Made by a program: the position numbers and the translations under genes. 32,337 nt of DNA from Nevskia sp043781855. GTDB lineage: Bacteria; Pseudomonadota; Gammaproteobacteria; Nevskiales; Nevskiaceae. Shown here in pieces: positions 1-6,796 of the stretch. Within the stretch, counting starts at the first letter, position 1. Each line of letters opens with the position of its first letter. The notes beneath the pieces were generated by a model, which saw nothing but the letters and a program-made list of their open reading frames with translations, ran no database searches and was not told the DNA's origin. The stretch covers positions 1 to 32,337 of the forward strand of contig JAYWBB010000111.1 of NCBI GenBank assembly GCA_043781855.1. The letters run 5' to 3'.

Positions 1-126
1 ATCAATCAGTTGCCGCACGGCCGTGCGCGACCACAGCGCAAACGGCATCTTCAACTGATCCGGAGTCTTGTCCCCGATCATCCGCTGAAGCTCCCGTTCA
101 TGAACTGTAGACAACCAATCTCTCAA
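1..126 (-). pseudogene. IS630-family transposase fragment, runs off left edge
   Basis: Read on the minus strand, positions 126 to 1 stay open and encode a peptide containing DKTPDQLKMPFALW followed by SRTAVRQLI. This is the conserved segment after the N-terminal helix-turn-helix of IS630-type transposases, usually DKTPDQLKMPFALWTR-AV. Immediately upstream in the same frame are TGA at about 127-129 and two TAG codons near 133-138. The roughly 70 residues expected before this motif, with the DNA-binding helices, are therefore missing. It is a 5'-truncated remnant, not an intact transposase; whether the catalytic DDE part survives lies outside the window. The motif recognition is from memory of the family and the stops are seen directly. 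Confidence 0.65.
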
Positions 127-178
127 TCAGTTCTACTATTTGTTTGCCGAGTCAATAAGGTAAGCCCCTGATCGAGGA

Positions 179-237
179 TCCCTCCTCCCTGCCCTTCTCC
201 CGGCAGAGAAGGGTTCAAATACTTTTTCAGAGCATCC
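179..237 (+). repeat. REP-like hairpin repeat, left copy
   Basis: A 59-bp element matches positions 3850-3908 in inverted orientation at 52 of 59 positions by my hand alignment. Its core is a perfect 8-bp stem, CCCTTCTC (192-199) and GAGAAGGG (206-213), with a 6-nt loop. Three of the seven differences between the copies fall in the loop and none in the stem, which suggests the fold is under selection. It lies downstream of the 1025-residue gene and next to the IS630 remnant. REP/MITE-type extragenic elements of this style are common in gammaproteobacteria, but I cannot name the family. Confidence 0.75.
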
Positions 238-267
238 CTAGGTTGAGAGACCCCGGAGCCGCGCCCT

Positions 268-300
268 CGCCCTCGGATTCAAGTCCGTCAGCCGAGGGCG
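268..300 (-). terminator. stem-loop after the 1025-residue gene
   Basis: CGCCCTCGG (268-276) and CCGAGGGCG (292-300) form a perfect 9-bp GC-rich stem around a 15-nt loop. It begins 11 nt past the stop codon of the minus-strand gene. No U-run follows on the minus strand, so it is not a textbook intrinsic terminator. It could act with Rho or protect the 3' end of the transcript. Confidence 0.4.
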
Positions 301-310
301 CGGATGGCGA

Positions 311-3300
311 TCAGCATCTGATGACCAATTTGCAGATTCTGTTTTCACAACCGGCATCGACATATACGCAAATCCGCAACCGTTCCTTGCACGCGCGAAG
401 GATGATTTCCGCAATCCCGGGTTCCCGCGTCTTGAACGTGTGCCGGTGACCGCAATCGCCGATCACGAATCCTTCGAAGTCGCCTGAACAATCGAAGATC
501 ACTTCGCAAACCTTGCCGGTGAATTCGTGCTCGTGGGTCTTGTCGTGGCCCTTGACCGGCACGCCGTTCGGTGACGGAAGAATGCTGGTGGAGTCGCCGC
601 CAAGGCCGTCGATCCGCGCGGCGATGTAGCCGATGTAGCGCTGGAGCACGGGAACCCATCGGTTGGACGGCGCCAATTGTTGCAGGCGCCATTTCATGAT
701 CGCGAGGGTGTTCTCTTCGGGGCGGAGCATGACTTCGCCGGTCGTGACCGGGATCTTCACCTGGAAGGTTCCGACCACGTAACGCCAGTTTCGCATCGCC
801 AGCCCCGCCGTCCGGGAGGCCACCAGCACGGCGGCCTCGGCCTCGCCTTCGCCGGCGGCGGTCTTCTTGCGCTTCTTGTCGTTCCCCAAGGCGGCTATGC
901 GCGGCGCCTCGGGGACGTTCGGCACGTCGATCGGCACCCGGCGCGACGCGACGCGGCGGACGATAATGTCGTACTCCTGCCCGGTCGTCACCGTCGTCGG
1001 CAGGTCTACCGTGAACAGGCCCGCAAAGTTCTCGCCCGTTCCCGGCGGGATCGGCACGTAAGTGACGCCTCGGGTGACCGTGCAGTCGATGGTGTGGCTG
1101 TCGGACGCCGAAAGCAGGTGCGTGCCGTAGAGCCGGTTCGCCAGCTGCAACACCGTCATGGCGTTGACCTGCGGCCAGTAGATGTGGGCGATGCTTCCGA
1201 CTGGTGTCCTGCGCCAGTCGATCATCAGCTCGTCGGGATAATCGAGCAGCTGGCCGGCCGTCGCCATGAGGACGGGGCTTGGCCGGAGATCGAAGGTCTG
1301 CGGTACGCGATGAGTATCGGCCGGCCCGGGATTGTCGGAATGGGTGACCTGCAGGTTTCGCTGCGCGAGCTTGTCGGAGCTCTCCGGACTCATCGTGAGG
1401 CCGTTGCCATTGAGGATCGGCGCGTCGTCGTACGCGATCTCGGCCACCATGCAGTGATGCGTGCCCGCCATCACCGCCTGCACCGGCGTGCCGTTGACCT
1501 TGTTGTTGCCGTCGTAGACGTTGAGGAAGCAGCCGAAGTAGGCAAAGGCCTGATCGCCGGTTGCGATCGTGATACTGCGGTTGTTGACGCCGTTGGCGCC
1601 GTATTCGGGATTCGATGCGTTGGTGAAGTCGGGGCTGTTGCCGGTGGCGAAGAACGGGAACGTGTGGCTGTCGGCCGCCGCCAGCGGCGATTCGGGTCGG
1701 CCACCCACGAGGTTGCTGCGGTACGTGCTGCCCGGCAGGAAGTCGGTATCGGCAGTCTGGGTGGACCACATCCGGAAGAACACCTTCACGTTCTGTGCGG
1801 CGCCGGCCGGCCCGGCGCTCCCGCGTAGCCGCACCCGGGCGATCGCGAAGTTGTAGTTGGCGAAGACTTTCGGATTGAAGAAATTGCTGAAGTCGAAGGT
1901 GAATGGCGTCACCGACGAATCGCCCGTGAATGCCGCCCCCTGTTGCGGGATTACACCCGAGACGAATGGATTGTTCGCACCATCGGTGAAGTGGTTGTTC
2001 GGGTCGTTGAGCCAACCGAGCAGGCTCTGGATGTAGCCGTACGCGCCGCCGATGCTGTCGCTGCCGAAGGCCGGCGCCCCGGCAACGGGAGCGTTGTTTT
2101 TTCCTGGCGTGGCGGTGAAGACCCGGAGGTCCTGGCTCAGCCAGAAAACGTTGTCCTGTCCCGGGTCGATATTGGTGAAGTAGGGATCGGCGCCGCCCAC
2201 GAGTTCGAACTCGGTGACGGCCGATGCCCCCGGAAGCGGATTCCCGCCCACTTTGGCCTGCGCGTTGAGTACCTCGATCGCCGGCCCCGTGCCAGGAGCC
2301 GGAAAGGCCGCGAGGGTTCCGTTCTGGAAACTGATGTCGAACGGAAAGCGAATGCGCTGCGGGATCCGGGTGTTGGTCGGATCCTCGAACTCCGTTCCGA
2401 CGGCGTTCTCGACTATGGCGATCTGCGGCAGGTTCCGGAACGGGCCCGTCAGCGTGGGCGCACCGATGCCGAGCGCGTTGAAGTTCTGGATGTTGAAGCC
2501 TTCGAGCACCAGCCAGAAGGCGTTGTTGAATGCGCCGTGCGAAGGCGAGCCGATCACATCGGTGACTTCATCGCGGCCGAAGGTGCTCTTGTCCACCCAG
2601 AACGAGAGGATGCCGAGCGGAAATGGATTATCGAGATTGCCGGTGGAGATAGTGGCGGTACCGGGGAAGGCGGTATCGACGAGCTGCTTGAAGAACGGGA
2701 ATGGGTCTGCTGTGTCTCCCGTCAGGTTCCGGTAGACGCCGCCCAGCGTGTTGGCGCCGGCAGCAACGATAGTGTTGACTCCAAAACCGAGCTGGGAAAA
2801 AAGATAGTAGATGAATAACAGCGAGCAGCCGGTGATCGCATCGGGTCCATCATCGGTCCGATTGATGTTGTTGACAAAGTCGGCTCGGGCACTGCCGAGC
2901 CAGGAATTGCTGTTCTGGAAGCCGGCAGGCGTCGCACCGAGTCCATTCACTGCGAGGAACTGGGCAGCGAGGAAACGGGAGAGACCCTCGCCTTCGCTAC
3001 CCTCGGTATTCTGTCCGTACCAGCCGAGGCCCTGGGCCCGCATGAACTGCTCCACCATCTCCGCCACCAGCAGATAGCGGACTTGAGTCACAGTGCCATT
3101 GGCGGGGTTGATCGTCACCGTCAGGTTGCCGCCGGAAAGACCCCAGCTCGCGCCACCGCCGTTCTGGGTGACATTCACCGGAATCGTGAAGTTGACGTCG
3201 AGGGCGATATTGCCAAACCAGCCGCTCATGAGGTTGAAGTCACCCTCGCAGGCAGCGATCGCCTGATTGGTGCGCGCCGGCTCGATGCCACCAGGATTCG

Positions 3301-3388
3301 CTGCGGTTTGCTGCAGGGAGTCGTCGTACTGCCACCGATAATGAGTGGTAATGCCGCCGTTGGTGAGGCCACTGGTCGTGAATGCCAT
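311..3388 (-). CDS. large protein of unknown function, 1025 residues
   Basis: I do not recognise a named family. ATG at 3388 is preceded by AGGAG at 8-nt spacing, so the start is well supported. There is no signal peptide or membrane segment. Residues about 90-260 (GEGLSR, a GCSLLFIYYL stretch, and later a TLGGVYRNLTG stretch) resemble uncharacterised proteins that look like metallopeptidases. The expected HExxH position appears to be replaced by VAEMVEQF, so catalysis by that mechanism is doubtful. The middle (about 340-800) is rich in Asn, Gly, Pro and aromatic residues and looks like beta-sandwich repeats. The last 90 residues are Cys-rich, with about seven cysteines and a GDCGHRH motif, and could bind a metal. 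The gene stands alone between hairpin repeats and has its own leader. Slightly lower GC than its neighbours would fit acquisition. Existence is confident; function is unknown. Confidence 0.85.
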   Translation of the reverse strand: MAFTTSGLTNGGITTHYRWQYDDSLQQTAANPGGIEPARTNQAIAACEGDFNLMSGWFGNIALDVNFTIPVNVTQNGGGASWGLSGGNLTVTINPANGTVTQVRYLLVAEMVEQFMRAQGLGWYGQNTEGSEGEGLSRFLAAQFLAVNGLGATPAGFQNSNSWLGSARADFVNNINRTDDGPDAITGCSLLFIYYLFSQLGFGVNTIVAAGANTLGGVYRNLTGDTADPFPFFKQLVDTAFPGTATISTGNLDNPFPLGILSFWVDKSTFGRDEVTDVIGSPSHGAFNNAFWLVLEGFNIQNFNALGIGAPTLTGPFRNLPQIAIVENAVGTEFEDPTNTRIPQRIRFPFDISFQNGTLAAFPAPGTGPAIEVLNAQAKVGGNPLPGASAVTEFELVGGADPYFTNIDPGQDNVFWLSQDLRVFTATPGKNNAPVAGAPAFGSDSIGGAYGYIQSLLGWLNDPNNHFTDGANNPFVSGVIPQQGAAFTGDSSVTPFTFDFSNFFNPKVFANYNFAIARVRLRGSAGPAGAAQNVKVFFRMWSTQTADTDFLPGSTYRSNLVGGRPESPLAAADSHTFPFFATGNSPDFTNASNPEYGANGVNNRSITIATGDQAFAYFGCFLNVYDGNNKVNGTPVQAVMAGTHHCMVAEIAYDDAPILNGNGLTMSPESSDKLAQRNLQVTHSDNPGPADTHRVPQTFDLRPSPVLMATAGQLLDYPDELMIDWRRTPVGSIAHIYWPQVNAMTVLQLANRLYGTHLLSASDSHTIDCTVTRGVTYVPIPPGTGENFAGLFTVDLPTTVTTGQEYDIIVRRVASRRVPIDVPNVPEAPRIAALGNDKKRKKTAAGEGEAEAAVLVASRTAGLAMRNWRYVVGTFQVKIPVTTGEVMLRPEENTLAIMKWRLQQLAPSNRWVPVLQRYIGYIAARIDGLGGDSTSILPSPNGVPVKGHDKTHEHEFTGKVCEVIFDCSGDFEGFVIGDCGHRHTFKTREPGIAEIILRACKERLRICVYVDAGCENRICKLVIRC

Positions 3389-3409
3389 TTGCAGTTCTCC
3401 TGTCTCGTC

Positions 3410-3441
3410 TCAATCCAATATCGGAGGATTGAGTGTATTGG
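3410..3441 (-). promoter_or_regulatory. two overlapping inverted repeats in the leader of the 1025-residue gene
   Basis: TCAATCC (3410-3416) pairs with GGATTGA (3426-3432), and CCAATA (3415-3420) pairs with TATTGG (3436-3441). The two pairings share bases 3415-3416 and interleave, so in RNA they could not form together. The site begins 22 bp upstream of the start codon at 3388. It could be a small RNA switch or a protein operator; the sequence alone cannot decide, and chance is possible. Confidence 0.35.
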
Positions 3442-3849
3442 ACGTGAAATACTGACTGGAGCCTAGACCGGCAGCATTCAACTGTCTGTGATCGACCACA
3501 CATTCTCGACTGGAATTTTTCTCATGGACTAAAAGCAGACTAAAGAGATTGCGCACGAATCAATTTGTCCGGCGTGGCTCACGTGTCGGATTATCACCAT
3601 CGATCAAAGGAGCGGCGCTCGAATTGTTTCCAGTCAAACATCAAACGACGAGAATGACCGATTACATGGCGCTGATTCGCGGTATCCGTGTGGGTCGAGC
3701 CCAGCGGATTGCCATGAAGCTGCCGCTAAAATCCAAGCGGCTTCTACACCATTTCATTCGGCAAAACGGCCCGGCATATTGCAGCGCAATCCGACGTAGC
3801 GGAATACGCCGTGGAGCGCTTATCTCTCCAATCTGTCGACCGCGTCCAA
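3442..3849. other. intergenic stretch, no convincing gene
   Basis: About 400 bp between the leader of the 1025-residue gene and the right REP-like repeat. Open frames of 107 codons (plus) and 85 codons (minus) overlap here. Neither has a good ribosome-binding site, recognisable domain or coding-like composition. The upstream promoter of the minus-strand gene must lie in the left part, but I could not pick out a clean -35/-10 pair. Confidence 0.5.
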
Positions 3850-3908
3850 GGATGCTCTGGAAAAATACTTGAACCCTTCTCTCTGGGGAGAAGGGCAGGG
3901 ATGAGGGA
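3850..3908 (-). repeat. REP-like hairpin repeat, right copy (inverted)
   Basis: This is the inverted partner of 179-237. The same 8-bp stem is present at 3874-3881 and 3888-3895, with a different 6-nt loop. Together the copies bracket the 1025-residue gene with its leader and terminator. It also pairs with the diverged copy about 31 bp to its right in opposite orientation, an arrangement like that of REP doublets. Confidence 0.75.
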
Positions 3909-3938
3909 CTTTCAATCAAGAACTTGCCTGAACTTGAG

Positions 3939-3991
3939 CCTCCCTCTCCCTACCCTCTCCCGGAGGGAGGGGGTTTTTTCAGAGTTTCCCT
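3939..3991 (+). repeat. diverged third copy of the REP-like repeat
   Basis: This sequence shares the order of blocks seen in the left copy: CTCCCT, CCCTCTCCCGG, a G-run, a T-run, CAGAG, then TCCCTA. The stem bases differ (CCCTCTCCC with GGGAGGGGG) and part of the middle is missing. Its right end, TCCCTA, overlaps the TAG stop codon of the minus-strand DUF4130-UdgX gene. Confidence 0.6.
3953..3979 (+). terminator. intrinsic-terminator-shaped hairpin with T6 tract
   Basis: CCCTCTCCC (3953-3961) pairs with GGGAGGGGG (3965-3973) with one T-G wobble and a GGA loop, followed directly by six T residues (3974-3979). The shape works only for plus-strand transcription, where it would stop read-through into the antisense of the DNA-repair genes. 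It lies inside the third REP-like copy. No plus-strand gene precedes it. Confidence 0.5.
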
Positions 3992-5423
3992 AAAGCAAAT
4001 CCTTCAGCAACTGCAAATCGCGTACGAGCCGCCGGTATCCGTCTTCCCGCGCACCCGCATCGGGAAGTCTCAGCAAATAACTTGGATGCACCGTGGCAAA
4101 CGCACGCATGCCGCTGTCGAGCGTCTGCCACTGTCCGCGCTCCACAAGAAGCTTGAATTTCGGACCGAACAGGCTCGCTGCCGCCATGCTGCCAAGACAA
4201 ACGACCGCTTGCGGTTTGATCCGCGTCAGTTCAGCCGCAAGCCACGGGCGGCAGGCCGCCTGCTCGTCCGCGTCGGCACGTTTGTGCAGACGCCACTTGC
4301 CGCGTGGCTCGAACTTGAAATGCTTGACCGTGTTCGTGACGTAGAGCTGCGTGCGGTCGATGCCGGCCTCGGCCAATGCACGGTCGAACAGCTTGCCAGC
4401 CGGCCCGATGAAAGGCTTGCCGGCGAGGTCTTCCTGATCGCCCGGCTGCTCGCCGATGATCATGACGCGTGCATCTTCGGGCCCCTCCCCGAACACGGTT
4501 TGCGTCGCCGGCTTCCAGAGACCGCAATTGCGGCATTCGCGCGCTTGAGCGCGCAGCTCGGCGATATTGCCGGTGCGTGCTACCGCCTGCGCATTGACGC
4601 GGCTCGGCGCGGATACGCGCTTGCGTGGCGTCGTCGGTTGCGCTTCGACCATCTCGTGCATCCTCGGCCGTGCATCACGGATCAATCCCTGGATGACCTG
4701 CGCCTCAGGCAGATTCTTCCAATACTTGATCGGCATCTCGCTCTTCATCGCGTTAATTTTCAAACGCGCCGGGTTGAAGATGTTCGAGTAATAGGTACGC
4801 CAGAGGTCTTCGAGCGCGTCCTCACCTGCGGCATCGGCTTTGACTGCGCCATTGGCAAACGTCAGTTCATCCCCGTTCCAATGCGCCGAGCGGCAGGGCG
4901 TCAGGATCGACCATTTCATGCCCGCGAAGCGGCGCACGAAGAACGGCGCAACACGCTCGACGATGTAATGCTCCGGCTCGAACCAGCTCAGGTAGACCGG
5001 CTGGCCGTTGGCGACGGCCGGACGCTCGCGAAAGCGCACGAAGGCTTTCATCTTGTGACTGTCGCGACGCACGGCTTTTTCGAATTCGATGGCGCGCGCG
5101 ACGTCGTCGTCGGTGATCCGTTGCAGCAGGCTGCGCTCGCCTCGCGTGAGCCGCCAGAGAATTCGGTACAGCAGGCCAAAGCGCTGCGGATCGCGGTGGG
5201 CAAGTGCGCTACCGGCAAGACTCAGGAATTCGCGCGGCACCGGAAACGCTGCACGCGGCGCGGCTACGATCGCCCCTGCAACCTGCTCGTCGAACAGGCC
5301 CGCAGCCTCGTCGGCGAGCGTCCAGGTCACCGCATCGGGTGGCACGTCTTCGCGTAACAGCTCGCGGGCTCGCGTGCGCCATTCGTCGAGGTTGACGCGA
5401 TCGAGCAGCCAGACCGTGCGCAT
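3990..5423 (-). CDS. DUF4130 (TIGR03915) - UdgX-type uracil-DNA glycosylase fusion
   Basis: Two-part DNA-repair protein of 477 residues. Residues 1 to about 255 match the DUF4130/TIGR03915 domain that accompanies a DNA-repair radical SAM protein. Residues about 290-475 are a family-4-like uracil-DNA glycosylase of the UdgX group: GEQPGDQED (324-332), PFIGPAGKLFDRAL, VTNTVKHFKF and ATVHPS near 443-448. UdgX enzymes excise uracil and become covalently attached to the site through a histidine in a KRRIH loop. The loop here reads KWRLH, keeping the reactive histidine (H380). Iron-sulfur ligands are probably C297, C300 and C391, with H368 in the remaining position. The start lies 7 bp after the stop of the upstream radical SAM gene, so the two form an operon. 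The TAG stop sits in a REP-like repeat. Confidence 0.92.
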   Translation of the reverse strand: MRTVWLLDRVNLDEWRTRARELLREDVPPDAVTWTLADEAAGLFDEQVAGAIVAAPRAAFPVPREFLSLAGSALAHRDPQRFGLLYRILWRLTRGERSLLQRITDDDVARAIEFEKAVRRDSHKMKAFVRFRERPAVANGQPVYLSWFEPEHYIVERVAPFFVRRFAGMKWSILTPCRSAHWNGDELTFANGAVKADAAGEDALEDLWRTYYSNIFNPARLKINAMKSEMPIKYWKNLPEAQVIQGLIRDARPRMHEMVEAQPTTPRKRVSAPSRVNAQAVARTGNIAELRAQARECRNCGLWKPATQTVFGEGPEDARVMIIGEQPGDQEDLAGKPFIGPAGKLFDRALAEAGIDRTQLYVTNTVKHFKFEPRGKWRLHKRADADEQAACRPWLAAELTRIKPQAVVCLGSMAAASLFGPKFKLLVERGQWQTLDSGMRAFATVHPSYLLRLPDAGAREDGYRRLVRDLQLLKDLL

Positions 5424-5430
5424 GTGCGAC

Positions 5431-6666
5431 TCAGGCGAATAGATCGGCCTGACGCGATGGAGTCAGCGCACGTTTCAGGCTCGCGCTTTCGGGCTCCGCA
5501 CGCGGCCGATGGTCAAGCGTGACGATGAACGGCGCCGCCTTGCGCAGAGGCACGCGCAGCTTCGTCAGATCGGCATAACGCAGCGCTTGATGCCGGCGTA
5601 ACGCGACGATACGACCCACCGTTTTCACGCCCAGCCCGGGTACGCGCAGCAGTACCTCGCGGGAAGCCTTGTTGATATCGACCGGAAACTGCTCGCGGTT
5701 GCGCAGTGCCCAGGCCATCTTGGGATCCACGTCGAGCGCCAGATTTTCCTCGATGCCGAGCGGCGCGATGTCGTCGACCGTGAAGCCGTAGAAGCGCATC
5801 AGCCAGTCCGACTGGTACAGACGGTGCTCGCGCACCAGGGGCGGCGCGGTCAGCGGCAGAATCTTCGAGGCGTCCGGAATCGGGCTGAATGCCGAGTAAT
5901 AAACCCGCTTGAGCCGATAGTTCGCGTAAAGATTGCTGCTCGCTTCGAGCACGACACGGTCGCTCGCGGCATCCGCGCCGACGATCATCTGCGTGCTCTG
6001 CCCGGCCGGCGCAAAGCGGGGTGTCGTGCGCGCTCGGGTCCTGTCTTCCTTGTTCTCATCGATGGCGAGCCGCAGCCGACCCATCGCACTGCGGATGTCG
6101 TGCAGGTTTTTCTCTGGCGCCAGCCGTTCGAGGCCGGCCTCGGTCGGCAGCTCGATATTGATGCTGAGACGGTCGGCCCATCGGCCTGCTTCGGTGATCA
6201 ACTCCGGTGACGCGTCCGGAATGGTCTTCAGATGGATATACCCCCGGAAGAAGTGCTCTGTCCGCAAACTCTTTGCGACGCGCACGAGCTGCTCCATCGT
6301 GTAATCCGGATTCTGGATGATGCCACTCGATAGAAACAGGCCCTCGATGTAATTCCGCCGGTAGAAGTTCAGTGTCAGATCGACGACCTCTTCGGGCGTG
6401 AAGCGCGCGCGCTGCACATTGCTCGTGCGGCGGTTGACGCAGTACGCGCAGTCGTAAACGCAAAAATTTGTCAGCAGAATTTTCAGCAACGAGATGCAGC
6501 GCCCGTCCGGCGCATAGGCATGGCAGATTCCCATGCCCTCGGTGGACCCGATTCCGCCACGGTCCTTGTTCGCGAGCGAGTTGCGCTTGTCGCTGCCGCT
6601 CGATGCGCAGGACGCATCGTACTTTGCCGCGTCCGCAAGGATCGCGAGCTTCTCGTGCAATTTCAT
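5431..6666 (-). CDS. putative DNA modification/repair radical SAM protein (TIGR03916)
   Basis: Radical SAM protein of 411 residues. The cluster-binding motif CVYDCAYC (C69, C73, C76) has the CX3CX2C spacing, with further cysteines at 20, 48 and 57. The opening MKLHEKLAILADAAKYDASC is characteristic of this family. The C-terminal part (about 345-400) holds a helix-hairpin-helix segment, NKASREVLLRVPGLG, of the kind used for non-specific DNA binding. The family is almost always linked to the TIGR03915 protein, as here, so the pair probably acts on damaged or modified DNA; the reaction is not known. No strong Shine-Dalgarno precedes ATG 6666. A TATACC box ends 8 nt upstream of the start, so a very short or absent leader is possible. 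Confidence 0.9.
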   Translation of the reverse strand: MKLHEKLAILADAAKYDASCASSGSDKRNSLANKDRGGIGSTEGMGICHAYAPDGRCISLLKILLTNFCVYDCAYCVNRRTSNVQRARFTPEEVVDLTLNFYRRNYIEGLFLSSGIIQNPDYTMEQLVRVAKSLRTEHFFRGYIHLKTIPDASPELITEAGRWADRLSINIELPTEAGLERLAPEKNLHDIRSAMGRLRLAIDENKEDRTRARTTPRFAPAGQSTQMIVGADAASDRVVLEASSNLYANYRLKRVYYSAFSPIPDASKILPLTAPPLVREHRLYQSDWLMRFYGFTVDDIAPLGIEENLALDVDPKMAWALRNREQFPVDINKASREVLLRVPGLGVKTVGRIVALRRHQALRYADLTKLRVPLRKAAPFIVTLDHRPRAEPESASLKRALTPSRQADLFA

Positions 6667-6796
6667 GATTCAAAGGTATAGCGTTCCGCCCGGATTACAA
6701 CCGGTATTTGCCGCACGGGATGAGCTTGCCTGCAAAGATTTTGAGTCCGCGGATCGAGGTCCAGGATCGGTGCCAGCGTTCTTTCTTTTTTCTGCG

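Noticed and set aside
345..2015. Long minus-strand and plus-strand frames (also 677-1828 and 1943-2818) overlapping the 1025-residue gene
   Set aside because: Arg/Ala/Gly-rich translations without domains or ribosome-binding sites; they are shadows of the GC-rich main frame, which has a strong start signal.
3549..3919. Overlapping 107-codon plus and 85-codon minus open frames
   Set aside because: No good start signal or recognisable domain, and the minus frame runs through the hairpin repeat.
3924..5357. 477-codon plus-strand frame opposite the UdgX fusion
   Set aside because: Exact antisense of a clearly recognisable protein; composition is that of a mirrored frame.
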